Source: Acanthamoeba castellanii str. Neff
Taxonomy: Eukaryota > Discosea > Longamoebia > Acanthamoebidae
Assembly (NCBI RefSeq): GCF_000313135.1
Contig: NW_004457618.1
Location: 399,139-448,898, forward strand
DNA length: 49,760 bases
Direction of reading: 5' to 3'
Part shown: one piece after another, positions 11,490 to 24,791 of the stretch
Layout of the letters: every line of letters starts with the position of its first letter
Numbering within the stretch: position 1 is the first letter of the stretch
Program-made: the position numbers and the translations under genes
The notes under the pieces: model-generated
What the model was told of the DNA's origin: nothing
Database searches by the model: none
Seen by the model: the letters and a program-made list of their open reading frames with translations, nothing else

Positions 11490-12859
11490 TTAAAGTTCGG
11501 TGCGGAAGCGGTCGTTGTCTTGGAGGTCGGGAAGGTCGCCCAGTGGGCTGCGGTCGGCCTCCGCGGCCGCCTTGGCCACCGCGGCCTCCTCCTGCTCGGC
11601 CACCTCCCAGGACCACCGCCCGAGCTGATGGGCGCGCGGCTCGTGGCTCCACTCGTCGTCGCGCAGCTCGTCGACCGAGCCGGCGGCGATGGTGTAGGCC
11701 CGCTCGGCGTAGACCCGATGGCCCTCGTCCCACCGGTGCTCGCGCACGATCTTGATGACGTTGGCGGTGAGCTTGTCGGCGCCCGGCACGCCCGGCTCGA
11801 TCGGGTTGGCGTAGTCCTGCTCCTGGTCGAACACCGTCGCCAGGTCGATCACCGGCAGACCGCGCTTGGCCGCTACATTCACAAACACACAGAGACACAT
11901 ACACACTCGGATTAGTGTGTGCGGTCGTGGTGTGTGTGTGTGTGTGTGTGTGCGGTCGTGGTGTGTGCGGTGTGTGTGTGCGGTCGTGTGTGTGCGGTTT
12001 ACCTTCGCTAATGATGATTTTGTTGATGACGTAGAGGCCAGCGCAGGACACCTTTTGCTGCACCCAACTGGAGAAACACGGGTAGTAGATGTTGCACACA
12101 ATCACCTATTCAAACCCAACCACATCCATGAGTCAGACCGCCCACGACACGACACGACACGACACACGACACGCAACACGACACACGCACGACGACACAC
12201 ATGGCCGCACACGGCTCACCTTCTTCCCGAGCGCGATGGTCTTGTCGAGGGTGTCGCCGTAGGACTGGGAGAACTCGGTCCACGCCTCGTTCAGGAGCGA
12301 GACGACGTTGAGCGGGTTGTGCATGCCGATCGACTGCAGCTTGCGCAGGTAGCGCAGGCCGTCGTTGCCGCCAATGGAGAGCACCAGCACGTCCGTGTCG
12401 TTGGGCACCGTCCGCAGCTGACGTGGCACGCCGGCCATCACGTCGCCATCAACTGTGGAAAAAAAATAATCATAAATTATAAATAATTGTTGATTACTTT
12501 TTTTAATTGATTATTTACGTTTATTCGATAATAAATAGCTCTTTATAAAATAATAAAAAGATAACAAATAAATGAGATGATGGAATCGTACTAGCGCAGA
12601 GGGTGACGGTCCAGTCGAGGTTGAGGTCGACGGCCTTCTTGCGTAGCAGCTGCGAAACGGAGGGCTGCGTGCGGTTCACGTAGGCCTTGTTGTCCAGAAT
12701 CGAATCGCCAATGAGCGTCACTCGCATCTTCTGTGATGATTCTGCATCTGTCTGCATGGTTGGCTCCTGGCAGCTATTGATTGTGTGTATGTGAATCGAA
12801 AACAAAAGGAGGAGAAGGTAGATGAGGTAGTTGGCGCTGGAGGTTGAGATGATCTTCAT
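11490..12859 (-). CDS. SGNH/GDSL-type hydrolase, probably secreted
   Basis: Block I is VTLIGDSILDN, with the nucleophile serine, and block III is LSIGGNDGLRYL, with the Asn. The distal part reads LPVIDLATVFDQEQDYANPIEP, then GADKLTANVIKIV. In the usual block V (DxxH) the place of the catalytic histidine appears to be taken by the Glu of NPIEP, so activity or the base needs checking. Starting at ATG 12859 gives a hydrophobic leader (about 20 residues with a five-Leu run), which suggests export. A cytosolic start at 12757 or 12727 is possible. Four exons: about 12600-12859, 12218-12454, 12003-12106 and 11490-11872. The C-terminus is Ala/Glu-rich. By family knowledge these enzymes are esterases or lipases; the substrate is unknown. 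The gene is tandem with the P450 gene, 265 bp apart. Confidence 0.85.
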
Positions 12860-12965
12860 TTCCAAAGATTGCTGCTGGAAAAGTTGTATCAGAAACACGG
12901 TGGCGCCACTTTGCTAACCATTCCGCCGAACCGGAGTTATGGCTTTATATTGATGACGTGTCATG

Positions 12966-13041
12966 CCACCAAACCACCACCAACGTGGTCAGCTTGAAGT
13001 AGAAGCCAACAAACCATCACCACCAACATCTAGAAGTAGAA
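12966..13041. repeat. Imperfect ~38-bp tandem duplication
   Basis: Two copies of a CCAMCAAACCA...AAGTAGAAG unit lie in the gap between the P450 stop and the SGNH start. They could be promoter elements of the SGNH gene, but I see no named motif. Confidence 0.6.
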
Positions 13042-13124
13042 GCCAGTGGCAATTGTACATGTAGTGGTGCAGTTCAGTACAGTAAAAAGAAAACATGAAA
13101 AAAAAGTAGAGTTCTACTTTGGTT

Positions 13125-16100
13125 TTAGCTGGCGTGTGCTGGGTTTCGCTTCTTGAGCCAGAGGTGCATGCCGTTGCGGGGCGTGAGGGTGATGACGTTT
13201 TCCGCGTCGAACAGCTTCTTCAGGTCCGTGCCCGGCGGCAGGTGGATCGTGTACTTTTGCATCACCTTGGCCAGGAACATCGTCGCCTCCACCTATTCAC
13301 CAAACAAAGACATTCACAATGAGGTCGTGTGCGGTGTGTGCGGTGTGTCGTGTGCGGTCGTGCGCGTGCGGTGTGGTGCGGTGCGATGGTATGAAGGCCG
13401 GCCGTACGAGTGCGAAGCGGTTGCCGAGGCAGCTGCGTCGGCCGAGCGAGAAGGGGACGTAGGAGTAGGCCGACACCGGCGGGCTGACGCGGGCGTCGAA
13501 GCGCGACGGCACAAACTTGTCCGGCTCCGTCCAGTACTTGGGGTTGCGGTGCAGCGAATAGATCGCCATCGTCGTTCGAATCTACGCGCACGACCACACA
13601 CACACACACACACACGACCCAACGCACACATCGCACGACACACGGTGAGAAACACATGTGAAGGCGAAGCAGAGCGAAAGAGAGGCGCCGGCGGCATTAC
13701 GTTGGGTGCGACGTGGTGGTCGACGAGGCGGGTGTGTTCGGTGCAGTACTTGCCGAGCGCCCACACGGGGGGCATGAGGCGGAGGGTCTCCTTGAACACG
13801 CACTGGGCATAGATCAGGCGGTCGAAGTCATCGTAAGTGGGGTCTCCGTCCTCGCCCAGCACCGCCACCACCTCCTCGTGGAGCTGCAACGCATCACAAC
13901 GCACACGTGCCAAGTTAGACGACCGCACGACACGCACGACACGACACGCGCGCACGTACGCGGTCCTGTTCGCTGGGGTTGGTGGCCAGCAGAGCGAACG
14001 CCCAGGCGGTCGAATGGGCCGTGGTCTGCACGAAAAGCAAAGAAAACACGCGTCAGCCCACAAAAATATTGACTAAATAGAATTAAAGAGAATTATAATA
14101 ATAATAATAATAATAATAAAATCAATAAAAATAGAGCAGTTGGATAAAAAATAAAATAGAAATAATCAATTCGTTGACGCACCTCGTGTCCTACAAGAGG
14201 CGGCAAAGTAGCACGACACGCAACACAAAACACACGAGTGAGCGCCAACACAAAAGAGCAGTTCTGTTGATTGGAGGGGAAACTGGCATACCGGCGAGGA
14301 GGAAGATGAACGAGTCGGAGAAGATCTCCTCGTCGGTGAGGTTGTGTCGTGCGTCTTCGGCGCGCGACTTGAGCAGCAGACTCAGCAAATCGCTGCGCTG
14401 GCTTGCCGGATCGATCTCCGCATCAGCCTCGCTCTCCTTCTCCGCCTCCTTTTCTTCTTCCTTTTCCGCCGCCGACGCCGCCTGCAACCTCGCCAAGTGA
14501 GCGCGTGTGCTTTGGTGTGCGTCATGTGTGTGTGTCGTGTATGTCGTGTGTCGTGTGTGTCGTGTGTGTCGTGTGTGTTTGTGTCGTGTGTGTCGTGTGC
14601 TTTGGTGTGTGTCGTGTGTGTCGTGTGTGTTCCACGCGTGTGAGGAGCAAGAGAGGAATGGTACGGTGAGTTCGGCGCTCCGATTGGCGATCATGTCCTT
14701 GACGTGGGCCTCGAAGTCGACAAAGCCCTGCTGGATCTTCCGCAGTGCCGGGAAGGGCAGCTTGAACACCGGACGGAACGCAATCCACAACAGCAGGTAC
14801 CTGCCCGCCACCATCGCGCGCACACATCAATGTGTGTCGTGTGCGATGTGTGCGGTCGTGCGTGTGTGCGGTGTGAGCGTGTGCGGTGGAGTGTGTGCGA
14901 CGTACTTGGAGACGACGGACATGGCTTCAGTGAAGGAGATGGAGAACTTGGACTTGTCGTAGTCCTCGTCGGACTTGTCGAATCCCAACTCCTGGCCGAA
15001 GCCCGCACCAGCGATCACGTACAACATCAACTGCACCGCCAAACAATCATCATTTATGGTTAATAATCTCTGAGTAAATAATAATAATAATAATAGGAAT
15101 AAATAAAATAAATAATAAGTAATAATAATAATAGCTTTTCGTACGCGCATGGTGTCTTCGTCGACGTGGACATCGAGCACCTCGCCCAGTTGGGTGGTCT
15201 TGCGCTGCTGGTCCCACTTGGCGAACAGCGTGTTGGTGTTGTCCACAGTCACCTTGGCCACCAGCCGCAAATTGCTCGACGAAAACGCTGGCGTGAGGAG
15301 CGCCCTGTTTCATGCAACACCAACACAGACGCATCAGTGCCCGTGTGTCGTGTCGTGTGTAAGATCGTGTGTCGTGTGTGTCGTGCGTACCTGTGCTTCT
15401 TCCATTCATAACCCTCAGAGGGAGCCGTGACGATGTCTAAATAAAACGAATATATAAATAATAATTTTTAAAAATAAGTAATTGTTCGAGTCACCAGTGA
15501 ACGCGACACAAGAAGCCTGTGAGCCTAATAATAGAGCACACAAATAGATATAATAAAAATTTAAAATAAATAAAAAGAGAATTGGTACGTACTCTCGCCC
15601 CAGAACCGAAGCACCTCGTAGTCCTTGTAGGCCTTGGGGAACTTCTCGTGCTGCTTGACCGTAAACTCGCGGATGATGTCTTCATCGCTGTGTGCGTTGG
15701 CCGTCAGAATTGTGCGACGTGTGCGTGTGCGGTGCGTGCGGTGTGCGTACTTGAAGTAGACTTCGGTGTGGAGCGGCGAGGCGAAGCCGACGGCGCGGGC
15801 GCCGGTCCTGGTGAAGACCTCGTGGAGGGCCTCGTGCATGTCGAGGGCGCGGTAGGGGAACAGCCAGCGCAGCCAGTAGCGCGGCAGAATGAACATGAGC
15901 GGCGAGTAGCAGATCAGAGGCTGGGTGATGATCACGATGTCCTTGTGCACGCTCCGCAGCACGTTCTTCTGCCGCGCCATCGCCACCTGGTACCTGCCCG
16001 CATCCAAGCGTAAGAAGAAAAAAACTGTAAAATAAATAGAATAATGCATGATAAAATGTTAATAAATATACATATATTTCTATTATATTTAATAGAATAA

Positions 16101-16295
16101 TATAAGTTGGTATTAATCTCAATTAAATGCAGATCTCTCGGAAGGAGAAAGATCTCGAATAATATAGGAAACGATGAATTATAAGAATGACGTCAAGTAC
16201 CAGGTGATGAACAAGATGACGGCCAAGAGGAGGAGCTGGCCCAGCGCAGGAAGCGACCACAGTGCCCCCAAAGCCGCCACACCCGCACTCCACAT
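13125..16295 (-). CDS. Cytochrome P450
   Basis: The ATG at 16295 begins an N-terminal anchor (WSLPALGQLLLLAVILFITW). Family hallmarks in order: WKKHR-ALLTPAF (C helix, about 15290-15435); I-helix AG-HETTAHST, split by an intron at about 14060-14290; ExxR in FKETLRLMPP (about 13800); PERF-like DKFVPSRFD (about 13500); and heme-binding PFSLGRRSCLGNRFA (about 13430), whose Cys is the heme thiolate ligand. The stop is at 13125 after LKKRNPAHAS. It is a membrane-anchored monooxygenase, probably at the ER; substrate and CYP family are not assignable by eye. A Glu/Lys/Ala-rich loop (about 14400-14500) enlarges the F-G/H region. There are about a dozen exons. The introns alternate AT-rich (ATA repeats at 14095-14119) with GTGTGTCGT-rich (14505-14640). 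Confidence 0.93.
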
Positions 16296-16545
16296 CTTGC
16301 TGCCGTGTGGGGTGTCTGCTGTTGTAGAATGACGCGAAGGCTTGCCGAGCCAAAGCTACACCACGCCGTTTGTGATTGGGCACTAATACGGTGTTGTGTG
16401 CGGTGTCACACACCGTGTCGTTGTGGTTGTGGTGGGCGTTCAAGATACTCTCCTGCACGACGTGTGCGTGCCGGCGTGTGCGGTGTCGATGTCGTCGCGG
16501 CACACCACGGCACACGCAGGATGACGGAGACAGAGATTCTGAAAA

Positions 16546-17119
16546 CTAAATGTATGGTGACAACTGCTGCTGAACGACAGGGTTGATGCAGGTTGTCGCG
16601 AGGTGGTACCAGGCAGTGCCAAAGGTGCTGCCCAGAACGGCGCCGGCGATGAGCTGCGGAATCGAATGGTACTGCTCCGTGTAGCGCACCGCAATCATGC
16701 CGAAGGCAAGGAGATGAAGGAGCGCTACTCGCAACCAAACATCGCCGAGGCCGTAGGTGGATAGGAAGTACACTGTCAAATAGGACGCGAAGTAGTAGAG
16801 AGTCGATGCATGTCGCGACGGCATTCCTTCATCAAGCTTTTTGGCATTGGATGGCCGTGGCTGCTGGATCAGAGTCTTGCACGTCTTGGCTGATGGAAGG
16901 AGAGACGATCGATCAATCTCCTCAAAATCTCCTGAATTGAGATGAGAAATCTACGCACCTACGAGATTACATCCGAAGGCTCCAATGAAAAAGACGGTAG
17001 TCGGCACATCTCTATTGTAGAAGTAAGCGAATGTGGAAGTGATAATCACAGGCCACTTGCAATGGACCAGCACGTAGTAGATGGGTGCCCACAAGCTTGC
17101 CCACAGGGACGTGTCCATC
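16546..17119 (-). CDS. PAP2-family dolichyl-diphosphatase-like phosphatase
   Basis: Two exons, 16959-17119 and 16546-16889. The start MDTSLWASLWAPIYYVLV opens the first membrane helix. All three acid-phosphatase signatures are visible: KTLIQQPRP (KxxxxxxRP), EGMPSRHAS (PSxH with catalytic His) and RYTEQYHSIPQ (Rx5Hx3, with Gln where most PAP2 enzymes have Asp). Gln at that place is, as I recall, also found in dolichyl-diphosphatases of the DOLPP1 type. The protein has about 168 residues and four or more hydrophobic segments, short for DOLPP1 but similar in plan. By family knowledge it would recycle dolichyl diphosphate on the ER lumenal face for N-glycosylation, or dephosphorylate another isoprenoid diphosphate. 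The splice junction (GTAG / CCAAGACG) restores the frame exactly. It sits 120 bp from the actin-like gene and 250 bp from the P450 gene, on the same strand. Confidence 0.85.
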
Positions 17120-17163
17120 TATGATTTTGTTGAACTGCGACCTCACTTCCGCGCCTAAAAGCC

Positions 17164-17247
17164 GTTGCTGGTGGGAATCGAACCCACACCGAGCTGGCGC
17201 CACAAAAGTCCAGAGTCCTGCTGCTTGCCACTAATGTCATCAGAAAC
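17164..17247 (-). tRNA. tRNA-like sequence, probably degenerate
   Basis: On the minus strand there is a perfect T-arm, GTGGG-TTCGATT-CCCAC (17171-17187), with the canonical T-loop. It is followed by CAGCAAC, which pairs at six of seven positions with GTTTCTG at 17241-17247. The D-arm (a TTAGTGGC-like loop) and anticodon arm (a CTGG...CCAG stem with an oversized loop) do not fold canonically, so I assign no amino acid. The 5' end would overlap the last codons of the actin-like gene. It is either a tRNA relic or an unusual tRNA; chance resemblance is possible but unlikely for the T-arm. Confidence 0.35.
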
Positions 17248-18234
17248 AGAGGCGCTCAACAAGGGACGGGCCTGCCGCACAGCACACATGACGCAACACA
17301 CGTGAGTGAGCAACAAAGGAGCAAATGCATATGTACAAAAGAGCAGTGCACACGTTACCATATTCGTCGTAGTCGTGCTTGGTCATCCAGGCGCCCTCAA
17401 AGCTGGGCTGCGAGGCCAGAATCGATCCGCCCTCCCACACGGCCAGCCCTGGCCTCGCCGGGCTCTCCACTCGCACCTCTACGCCTTCAGAACCCGCCAG
17501 TCAGCATTCTCTCGCGTGTGCGGTCCTGCGCGTTCGGTGGTGCGTGTGCGGAATGAAAAACACGGAGCGTACCTGGGGCGCGAGGGCGGCAACTTCGGCC
17601 TGGAGACGGCCGAGCGAGGTGGCAGGGCCGNNNNNNNNNNNNNNNNNNNNNNNNNNNNNNNNNNNNNNNNNNNNNNNNNNNNNNNNNNNNNNNNNNNNNN
17701 NNNNNNNNNNNNNNNNNNNNNNNNNNNNNNNNNNNNNNNNNNNNNNNNNNNNNNNNNNNNNNNNNNCAAGAAATCGCACACAGGACACGTGGATGTGACG
17801 ACTTTCTTCCCCGCCTGACGCCTCCGGAAGGAGGAATGCTAATGATGAGAGGGTCTGAGTGTACCGTCGCCCAGCTTGACTCGCTGACGGATCTCGTTGC
17901 GATCGGCCACTTGGTCGATGCGCTCCAGGACCTCATTGGGCAGGTTATCGAGATAGGTACCCGCCAGGTTGCCCCATCGCGGTCTGTCGACCAACACGAC
18001 GAACCCGTGAGACGCGACACGACACACGGCACGCAGCACGCAACACACAATACGACACCACGCAACAAGACACGCAAGACGACGCACTTGATGCGTCGTA
18101 CGCCAAGACCGTCTTACGAATCGTACCCCGCGAGCCTGATTTGAGATTGCTTGACGAGGATCGCCAGATCGTCGTCGTAGTGTAGTGAAGTGAAACAGAC
18201 CTGCTCCTTCACCTCTGTCATGTTGGCATGTGCA

Positions 18235-18316
<82 letters not shown>

Positions 18317-19624
18317 TGTAGTGCGTGTGAGTTTGGATGTGCGTGTGCGTGTGCGTGTGCGTGTGCGTGTGCGTGTGCGTGTGCGTGTGCGTGTGCGTGT
18401 GCGTGTGCGTGTGCGTGTGCGTGTGCGTGTGCGTGTGCGTGTGCGTGTGCGTGTGCGGTGTCGTGTATGCACTCACTTCTGAGGAGGTCTCGCTCGCGCG
18501 TGGTGGCAAAGGAGTGTTCCTTGGGGTCGCTAACCAGTTGCATGAAATAGTCAGTCAACGCGAGCCCGCCGATGGGCATGAGCTGGTGCCGCCCGCTCGA
18601 ATAACGCAACGTGTGACCTGCATCGCGCACGACACACACGACACGCGACACACGACACAGCATCCAAAAAATGAATGGTTGACGCGTGACCACACACTGA
18701 TCAGCCATGATGGTAACGAACCCTCGTAGACGCTTAAGACGTTGGTCTTGTCTTGGCCGATGTCCACCACGAGCCCGGTCCGCCGCTGGCCACTGGCCAA
18801 CAGCGCAAGCGCTGTCTGATTGTGTGTTGGTTTGTTTTTTTAATAAAAAATGAAATAAATGTAAACATGGAACATAAAGGAAATATAAATTGTGTAAAAT
18901 AATAATAAAAGAAAATGTTTGGAGGGACCTGGCTGGCGGCGTAGTAGGCGGGCACGTTGAAGTGTTCGAAGAACACCTGCGCGGCCTTCTCCCGGCTGAC
19001 GCACGGCACGAGCGGGTCTTCGGCCAGCAGCACGGGATGCTCCTCCGTCTCCACCTTCATCTCTGTGAACGCGGCGCCCCTACTCACTCATAGATTCCAC
19101 CGCCACACATGCGTACCCCCACATTTACCAACATTACCAACATTTTGCGCACATCGTGTAGAACGAGTGTAGCAACAATGTTGTTGTTGTTGTTGCATTG
19201 AACGTACCACAGTTGCTCGGCCATTTCCCAGCTGGACACCACGCCATGGTACATCTAGACGATGCCCAGAACGTTGGCAAAGGAATGAAGTGGTGGCTTA
19301 CGGGTGGTGGAGGTGGGGCGTACCAGGTACTTGATGGTGTACTCGCTTCGGTTCTGGAGGGCCTGGGCGCGGAATGCCAGCTCGCACGCGTTCGAGCCCG
19401 AGGCAGCCGTTTGGGCGGTCGTGGTAGTGGCTTGTAGTTTCCGCGGCTGGCCCACCACCGAGGGCATGACCAGGCGCGGCAGAGCCTCGCCACCAACACC
19501 TCAATACCGAAATTATTATTATCAGATATTACCACTAATCGGAGGGGGGGCACGGGAGGAACGCGGGCATGATGGTACCAACGCGAAGTGCAGAGCCGCC
19601 ACAGTCGACGACCAGTGCCGCCAT
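17240..19624 (-). CDS. Divergent actin / actin-related protein
   Basis: The ATG at 19624 gives MAALVVDCGGSALRVG, corresponding to the actin phosphate-1 loop. Next are LVMPSVVGQPRK (like PSIVGRPRH), VETEEHPVLLAEDPLVP (like APEEHPVLLTEAPLNP), FFEHFNVPAYYAASQ, RRTGLVVDIGQDKTNVLSVYEG (phosphate-2 loop) and GGLALTDYFMQLV. The C-terminal part reads LAVWEGGSILASQPSFEGAW and ends PSLVERLCF, parallel to actin's PSIVHRKCF. The DNase-loop region is replaced by a Thr/Ala-rich stretch. This is a nucleotide-binding actin-fold protein, but key loops differ from conventional actin (DCGGSALRVG, DIGQDKTN), so it is probably an orphan ARP rather than a filament former. At least nine exons. Part of the coding sequence falls in the 136-N gap at 17631-17766, and two long microsatellites lie in one intron. 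Confidence 0.88.
17631..17766. other. Assembly gap (136 N)
   Basis: The run of N falls in the actin-like gene, between the exon ending near 17860 (NEIRQRVKLGD) and the exon read as LGRLQAEVAAL (about 17575-17630). The lost sequence is expected to encode the region before actin's adenine-binding C-terminal part, unless it lies mostly in an intron. Confidence 0.99.
18237..18314. repeat. (GT)39 microsatellite
   Basis: An uninterrupted GT run in an intron of the actin-like gene, 24 bp from a second array. On the coding strand it reads (AC)n. Confidence 0.97.
18339..18457. repeat. (GTGTGC)20 minisatellite
   Basis: About 20 perfect copies of the hexamer GTGTGC in the same intron as the (GT)39 run. 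Alternating purine-pyrimidine throughout, so it could form Z-DNA. Confidence 0.97.
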
Positions 19625-19645
19625 TGCCTTCTTGCGAGAAATAAT

Positions 19646-19711
19646 TATTGTTGCGGTTATTGCTTGAGTTTCCTCGTATTTATTGTTGCGGTTATTGCTT
19701 GAGTTTCCTCG
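19646..19711. repeat. 31-bp direct repeat
   Basis: Two identical 31-bp copies (19646-19676 and 19681-19711), each beginning TATTGTTGCGGTTATTG and ending TTTCCTCG, are separated by 4 bp. They lie 22 bp upstream of the actin-like start codon, so in its 5' UTR or core promoter. Confidence 0.95.
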
Positions 19712-19981
19712 CCTCAGAAAAATCTGAACTCTGTGCACAAGGTTGTTTACCAGCGCCACCTGTTTTCAGGCTGACCAAAATTGTGGTTGTGCATGGGCAC
19801 TTGGGTGATAGATGCAATCCACACAATGAGCACTAAATCATTTCATGCTGAATTTCCTTGTTGTTTTCCACAAACTTGTGAAATTTATTTATTGTTGCAA
19901 CAAGCATCTCACTGAGCACATTGGGGCAGGACTGATGGAACAGTGCAAGCAGGAGCTCCTCCTTCAAACCAAGTGTTCATG

Positions 19982-20004
19982 AAAAAGGGTCAGTGACCCT
20001 TTTT
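19982..20004. repeat. 11-bp-arm palindrome
   Basis: AAAAAGGGTCA, one base, then TGACCCTTTTT form a perfect inverted repeat within the atypical island. It could act as a hairpin or as a dyad site for a dimeric factor. Confidence 0.8.
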
Positions 20005-20447
20005 GCTTAGCACAAAAATCAAGTATCTGTACAAAAAAGGCATTTGGCTGTTTTTCATCCACACCAAGTTAAACAGGGTGGAAAGTGCTTGGGCACAGCC
20101 ACCAGGACATAGCTGTTGTTCTGTGTCCTCCTCTTCTTTTGTCATCTCCAGACAAGCACTGGTTTGGTTCATAAAATTTGTTTCATGTAGTGGTAGAAGA
20201 ACAGGCAAAATTCCACAGAATTCGCCAAGGCATGGCAAGCATGCCTAAAGGGCTGGTGGAAATCTCAAGCGGAAAAGCAGGGGACTTACCAGAGGGCACG
20301 CCAGCCCAACTCGCACCTTCCACAACACGTCATCCCACTGGCCTCTGTCCGTGTGTGTTCCGTCACCCCGCAGACTCCAGCCCTCACAGAGAGCCCCACC
20401 CCAGGCACACAACACAGCTTCTTATTTCCCAAACAAGAGACATTAGA

Positions 20448-20469
20448 TATAAATACGAAGATATATAAA
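20448..20469 (+). promoter_or_regulatory. Possible TATA elements, trehalose synthase
   Basis: TATAAATA at 20448-20455 and TATATAAA at 20462-20469 precede the ATG at 20471. They are so close that a start 25-30 bp downstream would lie after that ATG, so either these are not the working TATA boxes or the true start codon is further in. Confidence 0.35.
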
Positions 20470-20470
20470 C

Positions 20471-24385
<3,915 letters not shown>

Positions 24386-24791
24386 GCACGACACGACACG
24401 ACACGACACGACACACGCTCGACCGCACACGCCGCACACGCTCGACCTGACATTGCACAAGGTGCCCGCGCCAAAGAAGGCCCGACAATAGATCACATTG
24501 CGGACCAATTGGTCGCGAGATTTAATAAATACGTGGTTTAATTAGTGGAAAAGAAAAAAACGCGATTGGTTGCGGGGCGACCGTTCGCCGGCCAGCGGTC
24601 GAAATTTCGCGACTAGTGGCTTTCGCCCGCAAAGGCCGGTTTTTTTCGTCGCCTGGTCTTTGTGTTGTGTTGACCAGATCAAGATCGGACGACGCCCGGG
24701 GCTCTCTTTTCAAGGCTTCTCTCTCTTCCATCCATCCATCTTCCATCGATTTGTTCGATAGATTTGTTTTCTTTCTTTTTAAAAAAACCAA
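24386..24791. other. Intergenic, trehalose synthase / PhyH-like gene
   Basis: Contains the 3' UTR with ACACG repeats, AATAAA, and a presumed promoter. A GC-rich block at about 24558-24650 holds TTTCGCG and GCGGTCG words, followed by a pyrimidine-rich leader directly before the ATG. No gene seen. Confidence 0.5.
24524..24529 (+). terminator. AATAAA polyadenylation signal, treS
   Basis: AATAAA 139 bp downstream of the trehalose synthase stop codon. Confidence 0.45.

Larger units (their letters stand above)
19625..20470. other. Intergenic island with atypical composition
   Basis: About 850 bp lie between the divergent actin-like and trehalose synthase genes. From about 19745 to 20440 the sequence lacks the GC3 pattern, CpG richness and GTGTGCG words seen almost everywhere else, and it contains a 23-bp palindrome and a 31-bp direct repeat. 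Open frames on both strands (for example 19990-20238 minus) resemble nothing I recognise. It could be a decayed insertion or merely unconstrained promoter DNA. Confidence 0.4.

Noticed and set aside
17164..17247. Selenocysteine tRNA
   Set aside because: Some resemblance in the GATGA...AGTGG stretch, but there is no TCA anticodon and the D-stem does not pair.
18339..18457. Internal telomere-like sequence
   Set aside because: GTGTGC does not match TTAGGG-type repeats and is one of many similar intronic arrays.
18218..18510. Long open frames of pure Thr-His, Cys-Val or Arg-Val repeats
   Set aside because: They are translations of the (GT)n and (GTGTGC)n arrays inside an intron of the actin-like gene; the same applies at 22490-22760, 32376-32790 and 37320-37640.
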